Assembly: GCA_963525745.1 (NCBI GenBank)
Contig: CAURMH010000001.1
Coordinates: 6,379 to 70,378 of the forward strand
Length of the DNA: 64,000 nt
Reading direction: 5' to 3'
Origin: CAURMH01 sp963525745
Lineage (GTDB): Bacteria > Pseudomonadota > Gammaproteobacteria > Enterobacterales > Pasteurellaceae
The notes under the pieces were generated by a model that was given only the letters and a program-made list of their open reading frames with translations, was not told the origin of the DNA and ran no database searches. Of this stretch, positions 37,456 through 47,121 are shown in pieces. Made by a program: the position numbers and the translations under genes. The number at the start of each line of letters is the position of its first letter. Position 1 is the first letter of the stretch.

Positions 37456-40239
37456 TTATTCCTGATTGCTGATAATTACGCGTAAACTGTCCAAACGCCA
37501 TGTCGCGTTAGCTAATACACATAAAGATTGCGTATGTTGTGCCGCTAATAGATCGATTTCGTTTTGGCGAATATTTTTGTTGATCATTTTTAAGGCGCGT
37601 AAGCGATTAAGTTCCGCACTAAGCGTTTTATCCGCGACTTGCCGAGCATTTTTGATCGATCGCTGCACAAGCGGCCGAATCGTTTTTTCTCCTACATTAA
37701 ATAATTGTGTGAGGAGCGGACGTGCCGTGTTAATTATTTGATTAGCAACGCCCTTGTTAAGCGGTTTAAGTTTACTATTCAATGTTTCAAAAGAAATTTG
37801 TTCGGCAAGGTTGTTGCCTTTTTGATCAAGTAATAAACGAATTGGTGTCGGCGGCAGAAAACGATTCAGTTGTAGCCCTTTCGGCGATTGAGTTTCTACG
37901 ATATAAATCAGTTCCAATAATAAGGTGCCGGTCGGCAAGTGTTGATTAATTAACAGTGCCGTTGCGGCTTTTCCGATGTCGCCCGAGGCGATGAGATCAA
38001 TGCCTTGGCGAATGATCGGATGATCCCAGGTTAAAAATTCGATGTCTTCGCGCGCAAGAGCAAGCTTGCGATCAAACGTTACGGTCAGGCCTTCTTCTTT
38101 CAAGCCCGGGAAATCCGGCACGAGCATGGTGCCGGTTGGTGTGATAACAATGCTGCTTTCGCCTAACTCTTCCTGCTCTACGCCGATAATGTCAAATAAA
38201 TCTAGGGCAAAATCGACCAATGCCTTTTCATTATCCTGTGCGGCGATTTGCTCGGCGAGTCGTTTGGCTTGTTGGCTTCCGTTGGAATTGAGTTCCAACA
38301 GGCGATCACGCCCCTGTTCCAATTCGACTTTAAGTTGCTCACGTGCTTTTTGTGTATCGGCAATCAGTGTTTCTACTTCGGAAAGTACGGTCAAATTTGA
38401 CCGTACTTTTTCTAAGCGCTCGGCAAAATGTTCAAATAATGCCGTTCCCATTGGGCAAGTTTGTGCAAACGCATTCAAGCCTTCATGATACCAACGCGCC
38501 AGCCAATAATCGGGCGAATCGGTGACACAGGGGGCATAAATCTGCACATCACGCAATTGCCCGATGCGATCCAGCCGACCGATACATTGTTCCAATAAGT
38601 CCGGATTATGCGGCAAATCAAATAACACTAATGTACAGGCAAACTGGAAATTACGCCCTTCCGAGCCGATATTGGAACTGAGCAATACCTGTGCTCCCTT
38701 TTCCCTATCCGCAAAGTAAGCCGCCGCACGATCTCGCTCAATAATCGACATTTTTTCATGAAATACCGCCGCTCGGATCGCTTCTTTTTCGCGTAGAATT
38801 TGTTCTAACCGAATCGCTGTTTGTGCCTGTTGGCAAATCACAAAAATTTTTTCAACGCGCCGTGTTTTGACGAAATCCAATAACCATTGTATTTTCACCG
38901 AAGGCACCGGTGCGTCATGTTGCGCCATGAGCGTGATTTGATGATAAATTCGGCGTGGGAAACCTTTCACACTTTGGCGCGTATTACGAAACAAGAGGCG
39001 TCCTGTGCCATGGCGATCGATTAAAAGTCGAATGAGTTTGCGGCGCGCCTCTTCGGCTTCCTCCTTGGCAGTCGAATTTATGAGACAAAAAAGTTCAGCC
39101 GCATCCCGTTCGTTTAATAACGCCAAAATATGTTCTTTTTCGACCGCACTTAGGCGCTTATCGCTCAGTAAAGATTGTACGGCATCCGCTACCGGTCGAT
39201 AATTTTGCTGCTCTTTTTGAAATTCGTCATAATCAAAAAATCGCTCCGGATCCAGCAAGCGCAAGCGTGCAAAATGACTCTCCCGCCCCAATTGCTCCGG
39301 CGTAGCGGTAAGCAATAATACGGATGGAATGGCTAGTGCCAGCTGTTCGACCAGCAGATACGGCTTACTGGGTTCAGTTTCCGACCACACGAGGTGATGC
39401 GCTTCATCGACAATCAAACAATCAAAATCGGCCGCCAGCGCTTGTTTTGCCCTGACAGGCGATTTCACCAACCAATCTAATGCACAAATAATCAGGGATT
39501 CTGAGTTAAATGGATTTTCACCGGTCGTGGCAAAATCGGCACAACGAGCTTCATCAAATAATGAAAAAGGTAAATTAAAACGACGTAGCATTTCCACCAG
39601 CCATTGGTGCTGAAGGCTTTCAGGCACCAAAATTAATACACGCCGAATTTTTTCGGCGAACAATTGGCTTTGTAAAATCATGCCCGCTTCAATCGTTTTC
39701 CCCAACCCCACCTCATCGGCAAGCAATACGCGCGGGTTTATTCGATTTCCCACTTCGGAAGCAATATGCAACTGGTGCGGAATTAACCCCGCCCGAATAC
39801 CCCGCAAGCCACGTAGGGGGGATTGAAATTGCGCTTGCTGGTGTTGCAATGTCCGATAACGCAAGGCGAAATGATGGCTGCGCTCCAATTGTGCCGAAAA
39901 GAGGCGATATTTCGCCGAACTAAAAGAAATCAGCGGAGAAATTTCACGTTCTTGTACCGAGACTTCATCACCTTGGTTATTTTTGACTAAATAAACAATG
40001 ATGTCATTTACCTCTTGACTCGCCAATACCTCGCCTTGCCAGCCTTGCTGATGTAAAAAAGCGTCACCTTTACTCAGCGTAAAACGGATCAATGGCGCAT
40101 GGGATTGTGCATAGGTGCGTGTTTCATCCGACGCGGGAAAATAAAGAGTGATTGAACGATGATCAAAGGCGGTCACGCACCCTAAGCCTAGATTGCTTTC
40201 ACTTTCACTTAGCCAACGTTGGCCAACGGCGAATAACAT
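37456..40239 (-). CDS. rapA: RNA polymerase-associated helicase-like protein RapA
   Basis: RapA is a SWI2/SNF2 ATPase that recycles RNA polymerase after termination. The 927 residues begin with the tudor-like domains ([18 protein letters not shown]), then ATPase motifs [32 protein letters not shown] and, in the second lobe, [14 protein letters not shown] and [11 protein letters not shown]. It is slightly shorter than E. coli RapA (968). A perfect 28-bp palindrome lies inside the gene at 38382-38409. It is divergent from pnuC. Confidence 0.97.
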   Translation of the reverse strand: MLFAVGQRWLSESESNLGLGCVTAFDHRSITLYFPASDETRTYAQSHAPLIRFTLSKGDAFLHQQGWQGEVLASQEVNDIIVYLVKNNQGDEVSVQEREISPLISFSSAKYRLFSAQLERSHHFALRYRTLQHQQAQFQSPLRGLRGIRAGLIPHQLHIASEVGNRINPRVLLADEVGLGKTIEAGMILQSQLFAEKIRRVLILVPESLQHQWLVEMLRRFNLPFSLFDEARCADFATTGENPFNSESLIICALDWLVKSPVRAKQALAADFDCLIVDEAHHLVWSETEPSKPYLLVEQLALAIPSVLLLTATPEQLGRESHFARLRLLDPERFFDYDEFQKEQQNYRPVADAVQSLLSDKRLSAVEKEHILALLNERDAAELFCLINSTAKEEAEEARRKLIRLLIDRHGTGRLLFRNTRQSVKGFPRRIYHQITLMAQHDAPVPSVKIQWLLDFVKTRRVEKIFVICQQAQTAIRLEQILREKEAIRAAVFHEKMSIIERDRAAAYFADREKGAQVLLSSNIGSEGRNFQFACTLVLFDLPHNPDLLEQCIGRLDRIGQLRDVQIYAPCVTDSPDYWLARWYHEGLNAFAQTCPMGTALFEHFAERLEKVRSNLTVLSEVETLIADTQKAREQLKVELEQGRDRLLELNSNGSQQAKRLAEQIAAQDNEKALVDFALDLFDIIGVEQEELGESSIVITPTGTMLVPDFPGLKEEGLTVTFDRKLALAREDIEFLTWDHPIIRQGIDLIASGDIGKAATALLINQHLPTGTLLLELIYIVETQSPKGLQLNRFLPPTPIRLLLDQKGNNLAEQISFETLNSKLKPLNKGVANQIINTARPLLTQLFNVGEKTIRPLVQRSIKNARQVADKTLSAELNRLRALKMINKNIRQNEIDLLAAQHTQSLCVLANATWRLDSLRVIISNQE
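38382..38409. repeat. Perfect 28-bp palindrome inside rapA
   Basis: The 14-base arm AAAGTACGGTCAAA is followed directly by its exact complement, with no spacer. Each arm is a one-base variant (AAGTACGGT) of the uptake sequence. It stays in frame and encodes part of the [14 protein letters not shown] region. Confidence 0.9.
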
Positions 40240-40425
40240 ACGGTTCTCTTTTGTTCTATCTACATAACATTTGTGTCATTCTATCCCGATTTAAATCTAA
40301 AATAAATGTAATATATATATTACTAATATGTAGATATACTAAGAAAATTCACAATAAATAATATTTATACTTGACCAATAAAAAGTGCGGTGCAAAAATA
40401 ACGCTATTTTTTACGGAGGGAAACA

Positions 40426-41115
40426 ATGACTTTATTACATCAAGTAAAAGAAGAATTATTCAGCGGTTGGAAATCCTTTGAAGTATTTTGGTTAATCTTG
40501 TTTCTTGCGGCGCAAATTGTAGCTTATATACTTACGCCTGATTCCTTATTGGCGATGATTTCCGGTATTGCGGGAGTCATTTGTGTCGTATTTGTCGGAA
40601 AAGGAAAAATAAGCAATTATTTATTTGGCTTAATCTTTGCTTATACTTATTTTTATGTTGCATGGCGCGCCAATTTTATCGGCGAAATGAATTCTGTGCT
40701 TTATATTTATTTGCCTGCGCAATTTATCGGTTACTTTATGTGGAAAGCGAATTTACATCAAGATACCCAAGGAAATAAACTGATTGAAGCGAAAGCATTA
40801 ACAAAAAGCGGCTGGTTAATTGTCATTTCGGCGATGATTATCGGTACATTTTTATTAACACAAGCATTAACCGCGGTCGGCGGCCGCTCCGCCGGATTAG
40901 ACGGGCTAACCACGATGATTACCTTTACCGCTCAATTACTAATGATTTTACGTTACCGAGAACAATGGCTTTTGTGGATTTTATTAAATGTTCTGTCAAT
41001 TAAATTATGGGCGGAAACACCGGCAATGTATTTAATGTATAGTGCATATTTGTTAAATTCGCTTTATGGCTACTATAATTGGATAAAATTAACAAAACAC
41101 GCCGGAGTGCGATAA
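40426..41115 (+). CDS. pnuC: PnuC family nicotinamide riboside/NMN transporter
   Basis: PnuC brings nicotinamide riboside into the cell for NAD synthesis, which matters in Pasteurellaceae that lack a de novo pathway. The 229 residues form seven or eight membrane segments; the aromatic substrate-site stretch YLPAQFIGYFMWKANLHQD and the C-terminal YLLNSLYGYYNWIKL fit the family. ACGGAGGGAAACA gives a good ribosome-binding site. No recognised riboswitch is seen in the 186-bp AT-rich region upstream, which has an uptake sequence at 40383. Confidence 0.93.
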   Translation: MTLLHQVKEELFSGWKSFEVFWLILFLAAQIVAYILTPDSLLAMISGIAGVICVVFVGKGKISNYLFGLIFAYTYFYVAWRANFIGEMNSVLYIYLPAQFIGYFMWKANLHQDTQGNKLIEAKALTKSGWLIVISAMIIGTFLLTQALTAVGGRSAGLDGLTTMITFTAQLLMILRYREQWLLWILLNVLSIKLWAETPAMYLMYSAYLLNSLYGYYNWIKLTKHAGVR

Positions 41116-41255
41116 TATTTTCCGAAACGCCCTCATTTTTGACCGCACTTTTACCCCTATTATCTTTGGTGCCGCCAGATTGTTATTGTATGTGAATTTC
41201 ATTAAAATAGAGGCAAATTTCAGAGCGATTAACATGAGTTTTAAGGGTAATTTTT

Positions 41256-41573
41256 ATGGCACAGTGGGATGGGAAATATATTAGCCCGTATGCAGAACAC
41301 GGTAAAAAAAGTGAACAGGTAAAAAAAATTACCGTATCCATTCCGATTAAAGTCTTGGAAATTTTGACCAATGAGCGTACCCGTCGCCAACTCAAAAACC
41401 TGCGTCATGCAACAAATAGCGAATTACTTTGCGAGGCTTTTTTACATGCCTTTACCGGTCAACCCTTGCCGACCGATTCCGATTTATTGAAAGATCGTAA
41501 TGATGAAATTCCCGAGCATGCAAAAGAGATTATGCGCAATTTAGGTCTTGAGCCTGAAAATTGGGAATATTAG
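41256..41573 (+). CDS. metJ: Methionine repressor MetJ
   Basis: MetJ represses methionine biosynthesis with S-adenosylmethionine as corepressor. The 105 residues match E. coli MetJ length; [40 protein letters not shown] covers the ribbon-helix-helix DNA-binding part and the corepressor site. It ends overlapping cueR's end by 4 bases in convergent orientation. I saw no copy of the MET box AGACGTCT in the 140-bp gap upstream. Confidence 0.98.
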   Translation: MAQWDGKYISPYAEHGKKSEQVKKITVSIPIKVLEILTNERTRRQLKNLRHATNSELLCEAFLHAFTGQPLPTDSDLLKDRNDEIPEHAKEIMRNLGLEPENWEY

Positions 41574-41968
41574 CTCATCCTCTCACGGCTTAATCCATCT
41601 AAAATCGTACACTCCGGACAATCATTGCCTAGGCAGGAATCATGCCATTGCTGCAATTCATTAACCATTTTTTGTAAAATATCGATTTGTTTATTTAGCG
41701 CTGCAATATGTTGCGCCGTTAAACGTTTTACTTCGCGGCTGTTTCTATTCGGATTCTGTCGTAACTTGAGCAGCTGCCTGATTTGTTCCAGAGAGAATCC
41801 AACGTCTCTCGAATGACGGATAAATTTAAGCGTATTGAGATCCGCTTCTTCATAACAACGATAACCGGACAACGTCCGTTGCGCCGGTGTCACCAATCCG
41901 GCTTTTTCATAATCTCGGATTTGCTTGGGAGATAAACTGGTTAGCCGTGCCGCTTCACTAATATTCAT
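41570..41968 (-). CDS. cueR: Copper-responsive MerR-family regulator CueR
   Basis: CueR activates copper-export genes when it binds Cu(I). The 132 residues have the MerR helix-turn-helix ([25 protein letters not shown]), a dimerisation helix (about 78-110) and the metal loop CLGNDCPEC, with C112 and C120 at the E. coli positions plus an extra C117. It is divergent from copZ-copA across a 78-bp region with a 19-bp-spaced promoter, which it probably controls. Confidence 0.94.
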   Translation of the reverse strand: MNISEAARLTSLSPKQIRDYEKAGLVTPAQRTLSGYRCYEEADLNTLKFIRHSRDVGFSLEQIRQLLKLRQNPNRNSREVKRLTAQHIAALNKQIDILQKMVNELQQWHDSCLGNDCPECTILDGLSRERMS

Positions 41969-41975
41969 AAATATC

Positions 41976-42006
41976 TTGACTTTAACCTAAGGTAAAGGTT
42001 TATAGT
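41976..42006 (+). promoter_or_regulatory. CueR-controlled copZ promoter with 19-bp spacer
   Basis: TTGACT (41976-41981) and TATAGT (42001-42006) are 19 bp apart, the overlong spacing of MerR-type promoters. Between them CTTTAACCTAAGGTAAAG is a near-palindrome, the expected CueR operator position. The cueR start codon lies 8 bp to the left. Confidence 0.85.
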
Positions 42007-42046
42007 ACGCCACATTAATCTTTAATACAACCTGGAGGAAAGAAAA

Positions 42047-42253
42047 ATGGCCGATATTATTCTAAAAATTACTGGAATGACTTGTAATGGATGTGTGAAA
42101 AGTGTTACCCGTGTATTAGAAGAATTGGATGGGGTAGAAAATGTACAAGTTTCCTTATCCGGTTCGACAAATGTTGTTTTTGATGAAAGCAAAGTTTCTA
42201 TTGCGCAGCTAATTGAAGCAATTGAAGATGCCGGTTTTGAAGCGGAAATCTGA
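42047..42253 (+). CDS. copZ: Copper chaperone CopZ
   Basis: CopZ carries Cu(I) in the cytoplasm to the exporter CopA. The 68-residue protein is a single HMA domain with the metal site GMTCNGC (C13 and C16) and the C-terminal IEDAGFEAEI. CTGGAGGAAAG forms a strong ribosome-binding site. A hairpin plus T-run lies between it and copA, which may raise CopZ relative to CopA. Confidence 0.95.
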   Translation: MADIILKITGMTCNGCVKSVTRVLEELDGVENVQVSLSGSTNVVFDESKVSIAQLIEAIEDAGFEAEI

Positions 42254-42269
42254 TTTAAGATTCAATCTG

Positions 42270-42294
42270 AAGCTGGCTTCCAAGCCTGCTTTTT
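42270..42294 (+). terminator. Hairpin with T-run between copZ and copA (possible attenuator)
   Basis: AAGCTGGCTT and AAGCCTGCTT pair imperfectly (one T-T mismatch, central CC), followed by five T residues, 17 bp after the copZ stop and 18 bp before copA. It resembles a weak intrinsic terminator. Confidence 0.5.
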
Positions 42295-42311
42295 AGTTTC
42301 GGAGTCATCTC

Positions 42312-44483
42312 ATGCAACAGAAAGTTTCAGTTCGAATTACAGGAATGACTTGCCAATCTTGTGCAAGTCGAATTGAAAAAACATTAAACAAAAAAGACTT
42401 TATACAGCAGGCAGATGTCAATTTCGCTACTGAAGAAGCGCAAATTATCTTCGACAATGCCCTCTCATCTACATCCGACATTCTTGATATTATCCATAAA
42501 ACCGGATTCGAAGGCGCATTAAAATCGTCGGATAATCAACAGATAAATGTGGCTAATGAGAAAATAAATCTACGTCTTTGGGCTTTGCTCATTATCAATA
42601 TTCCTTTTATGATCGGTATGTTGGGGATGATGTTTGGTGACCATCGTTTCATGTTACCGCCCATCTGGCAATTTATTCTAGCCACAATCGTTCAATTCGG
42701 TTTAGCACTTCCGTTTTATCGTAGTGCCATAAGTAGTATTAGAGGCGGCTTGGCAAATATGGATGTCTTGGTCAGTACTGGCACGCTGACCATTTATTTA
42801 TATTCAACGTTTATGTTGTTTTATCACCGCGAATTAGGTCACGATGACGCCCCGCACATTTATTTCGAGGCTGCCGTTATGGTTATCGGTTTTGTCAGCT
42901 TAGGCAAATTTTTGGAAGCACGTACTAAAAAGCAAAGTTTAAACAGTATCGGACTCCTTACCAGATTGATACCACAACAAGTTAATGTTCGGCAACAGGA
43001 CGGCCAATGGCAATGCATTGATCTTAATCAAGTTAAAATCAATGATGTTTTACGCGCCAATCAAGGCGAACGTATTGCCGCCGACGGCATTGTCGAACAA
43101 GGACAAGGCTGGTGTGATGAAAGCCATTTAACTGGCGAATCGATTCCCGCCGTTAAAACAACAGGTAGCCCTATTCTGGCCGGCGCTATGGTTACCGACG
43201 GAAGTTTGATTTATCGGGTACAGCGTCTTGATAATCAAACCTTATTAGGCGATATGATCAACGCGTTATCGGAAGCACAAGGCTCTAAGGCCCCTATTGC
43301 CCGCTTTGCCGATAAAATGGCCGCCATATTCGTCCCTACCGTTTTATTGATTTCATTAATCACCTTTTTACTTACATTATGGCACCAGAATGATCTCACG
43401 ACAGCACTCATTCACGCTGTTGCCGTTTTAGTTATCGCTTGCCCTTGTGCCCTTGGGCTGGCAACACCGGCGGCCATCATGGTCGGTATGGGGAAAGCGG
43501 CAAATTTAGGCATTTGGTTTAAGGATGCCGCCTCTATGGAGGAAGCGGCGCGAGTAGATACGGTAGTATTAGATAAAACAGGAACATTAACGACCGGATC
43601 GCCTCAGATTGTAGCAACTTGGCGTCCTGAAAATTCAATTTATTCCGAGTTGGATTTATATCGCTTTGCAGCGGCCGTAGAACAGCACGCCAATCACCCG
43701 CTAGCCAAAGCCATCGTTCAGGCGACCTTAAGTAAAACAACAGATATTCCGACCGCACTTCTGCTCAAAACGGAAGTTGGGGCCGGTTTACAGGCAGAAA
43801 TTGAAGGGGTGGGAATAATCAAAGTCGGCAAACCTGACTATTGCAATTTAATTTTACCGCCTCAAAACCAAGACGTTTGGTTCGTCTCTAGTATCGTCGC
43901 GGTCGCCTTAGACGACCAACCTATCGGCGCCTTCGCATTAGCCGATCAATTGCGTGAAGACGCCCGACAAGCCATTCAGCGCCTATTTTCGCATAGCATT
44001 GATGTTTTCATTATGAGTGGCGACAACCAATCGGTCGTTGATTATGTAGCTAAGCAACTTGGTATAAAACAGGCTTTCGGACAATTAACGCCGCGCGAAA
44101 AAGCCGAGCATATACAACAACTTCAACGTGAAGGTAAAATTGTTGCGATGGTCGGCGACGGCATTAACGATACACCGGCACTTGCCGTCGCAAATGTTGG
44201 TTTCGCCATGCAGGACGGTACCGATATTGCCGCTCATACAGCCTCTGCAACATTAATGCAACATTCCATTAATCAATTGGTCAATGCCTTGCTGGTTTCG
44301 CAAGCGACATTAAAAAATATTAAACAAAACTTATTTTTTGCTTTAATTTACAATGTGTTGGGAATTCCTCTTGCAGCCCTCGGCTATTTAAGCCCGATAA
44401 TTGCCGGTGCTGCGATGGCAATGAGTTCAATCTCCGTTCTAATGAATGCGCTACGCCTGAAAAGGCAAAAATTAGGTAGTTAG
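42312..44483 (+). CDS. copA: Copper-exporting P1B-type ATPase
   Basis: CopA pumps Cu(I) out of the cytoplasm using ATP. The 723 residues have a single N-terminal HMA domain with GMTCQSC (C14, C17), two fewer metal-domain residues than the two-HMA E. coli protein. Eight membrane segments, TGES in the actuator, CPC in IACPCALGLATPAA, the phosphorylated aspartate in DKTGTLTTGSPQ, HP in EQHANHPLAKAI and GDGINDTPAL are all present. The C-terminal MSSISVLMNALRL is typical of copper pumps. Confidence 0.97.
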   Translation: MQQKVSVRITGMTCQSCASRIEKTLNKKDFIQQADVNFATEEAQIIFDNALSSTSDILDIIHKTGFEGALKSSDNQQINVANEKINLRLWALLIINIPFMIGMLGMMFGDHRFMLPPIWQFILATIVQFGLALPFYRSAISSIRGGLANMDVLVSTGTLTIYLYSTFMLFYHRELGHDDAPHIYFEAAVMVIGFVSLGKFLEARTKKQSLNSIGLLTRLIPQQVNVRQQDGQWQCIDLNQVKINDVLRANQGERIAADGIVEQGQGWCDESHLTGESIPAVKTTGSPILAGAMVTDGSLIYRVQRLDNQTLLGDMINALSEAQGSKAPIARFADKMAAIFVPTVLLISLITFLLTLWHQNDLTTALIHAVAVLVIACPCALGLATPAAIMVGMGKAANLGIWFKDAASMEEAARVDTVVLDKTGTLTTGSPQIVATWRPENSIYSELDLYRFAAAVEQHANHPLAKAIVQATLSKTTDIPTALLLKTEVGAGLQAEIEGVGIIKVGKPDYCNLILPPQNQDVWFVSSIVAVALDDQPIGAFALADQLREDARQAIQRLFSHSIDVFIMSGDNQSVVDYVAKQLGIKQAFGQLTPREKAEHIQQLQREGKIVAMVGDGINDTPALAVANVGFAMQDGTDIAAHTASATLMQHSINQLVNALLVSQATLKNIKQNLFFALIYNVLGIPLAALGYLSPIIAGAAMAMSSISVLMNALRLKRQKLGS

Positions 44484-44636
44484 ACACATAAAGAAGTGAA
44501 GGTGGGTATTCATGTCTTGGCTATGATTAGCCGCATATTTAAACCCGATAGATTTTCCTGCATTCGGTCTGATAGCGCTCACAATAAAAAAGCGATTCAT
44601 GAGCATTTCATTATTACAATCACAGGTATATTTAAA

Positions 44637-44682
44637 ATAAAAAAAGGACTGAGTCCTGTAGATTACAGAATTCAGTCCTTGA
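44637..44682 (-). terminator. Intrinsic terminator of rplK-rplA
   Basis: AAGGACTGA pairs with TCAGTCCTT, with a second inner stem CTGTA/TACAG, and on the minus strand the stem is followed by a T-run of seven. It lies about 60 bp after the rplA stop. The transcript therefore ends here and does not run into rplJ-rplL or rpoBC. Confidence 0.8.
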
Positions 44683-44742
44683 ACTAAATAAGTTCGGGGA
44701 TAAAGCAATAGCTCAGACCCTTTCTAGATGGATTACAAGGCC

Positions 44743-45432
44743 TTAAAGAGAGCTTTGATCAATCTCTACCCCGGCGCCCATCGTAGTAGAAAGGCTCACT
44801 TTTTTGATGAAGATACCTTTAGAGGTTGTTGGTTTCGCTTTAGTTAAAGCGGCTAACAACGCTTGAAGGTTTTCTTTTAATTGCGCTTCGGAGAAGTTCG
44901 CTTTACCGATAGTGGTGTGGATGATACCGTTTTTATCGTTACGATAACGGATCTGACCGGATTTAGCATTTTTCACTGCTTCAGCAACGTTTGGTGTGAC
45001 AGTACCCACTTTAGGGTTTGGCATTAAACCACGTGGGCCTAATACTTGACCTAATTGACCAACAACACGCATTGCATCAGGAGAAGCGATAACAACATCA
45101 AAGTTCATTTCGCCTTTTTTGACTTGTTCAGCCAAATCTTCCATACCCACTAAATCAGCGCCTGCCGCTTTAGCGGCTTCTGCGTTTGCACCTTGGGTAA
45201 ACACAGCGACACGTACTTCACGACCGGTACCGTGTGGTAATACAGTTGCACCACGTACGTTTTGGTCTGATTTACGCGGATCGATACCTAAGTTTACTGC
45301 AACGTCAACGCTTTCAACGAATTTAGCGGTCGCGAATTGTTTTAATACTGCGATTGCTTCGTTGATTTCGTATGCTTTAGTAGAATCTACGCCAGCTTTG
45401 ATTGCTTTCATTTTTTTAGTCAATTTAGCCAT
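44743..45432 (-). CDS. rplA: 50S ribosomal protein L1
   Basis: L1 forms the mobile stalk of the large subunit and represses its own operon by binding the rplK leader. The 229 residues include [18 protein letters not shown], the RNA-binding [14 protein letters not shown] and [22 protein letters not shown]. It lies 4 bp after rplK. The rplJ-rplL genes that often follow are not present in the 0.3 kb downstream. Confidence 0.99.
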   Translation of the reverse strand: MAKLTKKMKAIKAGVDSTKAYEINEAIAVLKQFATAKFVESVDVAVNLGIDPRKSDQNVRGATVLPHGTGREVRVAVFTQGANAEAAKAAGADLVGMEDLAEQVKKGEMNFDVVIASPDAMRVVGQLGQVLGPRGLMPNPKVGTVTPNVAEAVKNAKSGQIRYRNDKNGIIHTTIGKANFSEAQLKENLQALLAALTKAKPTTSKGIFIKKVSLSTTMGAGVEIDQSSL

Positions 45433-45436
45433 CGTA

Positions 45437-45865
45437 TTATTCCTCCACCACTAAGCCCATTGAGCGAGCAGTACCAGCAATTGATTTCATTTTAGTTTCG
45501 ATAGTCGCGCCAGTCATATCTGCTGCTTTAGTTTCAGCGATTTGACGAACTTGATCTAAAGTTACTTTACCCACTTTATCTTTGTTCGGTTTACCGGAAC
45601 CAGATTTGATACCTGCAGCTTTTTTCAATAATACTGCTGCTGGTGGAGTTTTGGTAACGAAAGTGAATGAACGGTCTGCATAAACGGTGATAACAACCGG
45701 AATTGGTAAACCTTTTTCTAAGCTCTCAGTACGAGCGTTGAATGCTTTACAGAATTCCATGATGTTCACACCTTGTTGACCTAATGCAGGACCAACTGGT
45801 GGTGATGGGTTTGCCATACCAGCTGCAACTTGCAACTTAACGTAGGCTTGGACTTTTTTTGCCAT
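45437..45865 (-). CDS. rplK: 50S ribosomal protein L11
   Basis: L11 builds the GTPase-associated centre and is the substrate of PrmA (29.8 kb). The 142 residues include the N-terminal proline-rich [28 protein letters not shown] and the RNA-binding C-terminal domain with [14 protein letters not shown]. It is preceded by a 158-bp gap after nusG containing a facing pair of uptake sequences (45973 and 46004). Confidence 0.99.
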   Translation of the reverse strand: MAKKVQAYVKLQVAAGMANPSPPVGPALGQQGVNIMEFCKAFNARTESLEKGLPIPVVITVYADRSFTFVTKTPPAAVLLKKAAGIKSGSGKPNKDKVGKVTLDQVRQIAETKAADMTGATIETKMKSIAGTARSMGLVVEE

Positions 45866-45971
45866 TTTAGTTTCCTCTGAATGGGTAATAACGCCTTACG
45901 GCTCCCCCAGTTATTTACAAGAATTGATAAAAATCAACTCCAACAATTTGAATGAATAATCACTCAAAAGC

Positions 45972-46013
45972 AACCGCACTTTTTATAAAACAAGCTATAA
46001 ATAAAGTGCGGTC
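45972..46013 (-). terminator. Facing uptake sequences between nusG and rplK
   Basis: The 9-mers at 45973 and 46004 are inverted and could pair around a loop of about 22 nt. This may partly end the secE-nusG transcript and separate it from rplK-rplA. No good T-run follows. Confidence 0.45.
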
Positions 46014-46023
46014 AAAATTTTAA

Positions 46024-46575
46024 TTAATTTAGTTTCTCAACTTGACCAAATTCAAGTTCAACAGGCGTTGCACGCCCGAAAATAGAGACCGAAACTTTGA
46101 TACGACTTTTTTCGTAATCAATTTCCTCCACGGTACCGTTAAAGTCGGCGAAAGGCCCCTCTGTAACACGAACTTCTTCACCAGGTTGGAACATGGTACG
46201 AGGACGTGGCTTATCCTGACTTTCTTCCAGACGATTTAGAATTAAATCCGCTTCACGTCTGGAAATCGGTGCCGGTTTATCCGGGGTTCCACCGATGAAT
46301 CCCATCACACGGGGAATGCTTCTGACTAAATGCCACGTATCATCATTCATTTCCATTTCAACTAACACGTAACCGGGAAAAAATTTTCTTTCACTCTTAC
46401 GACGCTTACCGGCGACGTTCTCTACCACTTCCTCTGTCGGAACCAATACTTCGCCAAACAGATCATCCATCGCTTGTTGTTTAATATATTCGCGCAATGT
46501 AGCGGCCACTCTGCCTTCAAAGCCTGAGAAAGCTTGTATCACATACCAGCGTTTTTTTGATGCATTTTCAGTCAT
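46024..46575 (-). CDS. nusG: Transcription antitermination factor NusG
   Basis: NusG links RNA polymerase to Rho and to the ribosome. The 183 residues have the NGN domain ([33 protein letters not shown]) and the KOW domain ([27 protein letters not shown]). It starts 1 bp after secE, the universal secE-nusG pair. Confidence 0.99.
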   Translation of the reverse strand: MTENASKKRWYVIQAFSGFEGRVAATLREYIKQQAMDDLFGEVLVPTEEVVENVAGKRRKSERKFFPGYVLVEMEMNDDTWHLVRSIPRVMGFIGGTPDKPAPISRREADLILNRLEESQDKPRPRTMFQPGEEVRVTEGPFADFNGTVEEIDYEKSRIKVSVSIFGRATPVELEFGQVEKLN

Positions 46576-46576
46576 T

Positions 46577-46987
46577 TTAGAATCTCAAATCGGTTAGAAA
46601 ATTAATAACAGTAACGATAATTGAATCCATAGCCCAAAAAATCAGTGACGAAAATACGGTTACTCCGATAATCAATAATGTAGTCTGTCTCGCCTCTTGC
46701 CGCGTAGGCCATACGACTCTTCTCAATTCAGATCTCGCATCTCTTGCAAAAGCACGCGCTCTTGTTCCTTGATTCGTAATGGCGGCTAAAATAAACGCAA
46801 TCAATAACGCAACTGCCACAGCCACAACACGCACAGGGGTAGAATAAATTTTTTCAAAATATACATTACCAACTGCTGCGGCTGAAAAAAGGAGAATAAC
46901 AAGAATCCATATTGTCGTATTTAGGCCTTTAGATTTTCCTTGCATCTCTTGCGACTGTTTCTTCTTTTGAACGATTTCCGTTGCCAT
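46577..46987 (-). CDS. secE: Protein translocase subunit SecE
   Basis: SecE is the clamp subunit of the SecYEG channel. The 136 residues hold three membrane segments as in E. coli, with the conserved cytoplasmic helix [18 protein letters not shown] before the last one. It begins a group of four genes after clpX (134-bp gap). Confidence 0.96.
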   Translation of the reverse strand: MATEIVQKKKQSQEMQGKSKGLNTTIWILVILLFSAAAVGNVYFEKIYSTPVRVVAVAVALLIAFILAAITNQGTRARAFARDARSELRRVVWPTRQEARQTTLLIIGVTVFSSLIFWAMDSIIVTVINFLTDLRF

Positions 46988-47121
46988 AGTTGAACCTGTT
47001 ATTAAAATAAGAATAATAGAATAGATTAAAGAACGCGTGATTGTAACACTTTCTTTTATTCTTGCCTATCGAATTTTATTACGAATCGCTTGCGCTAAAA
47101 CTTCATTTTTTTGACCGCACT

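Noticed and set aside
38042..38488. Antisense frame of 148 codons in rapA
   Set aside because: It is a serine-rich shadow of the rapA frame and no start signal is present.
40240..40425. Possible NAD-type riboswitch before pnuC
   Set aside because: The AT-rich gap shows no conserved blocks of known NAD or related riboswitches; only one uptake sequence is clear.
41116..41255. Search for MET boxes upstream of metJ
   Set aside because: No AGACGTCT-like tandem 8-mers were seen, so no operator is claimed.
44484..44742. Small frames between copA and rplA (for example 44496-44687)
   Set aside because: They overlap the rplA terminator on both strands and lack start signals; the gap is treated as non-coding.
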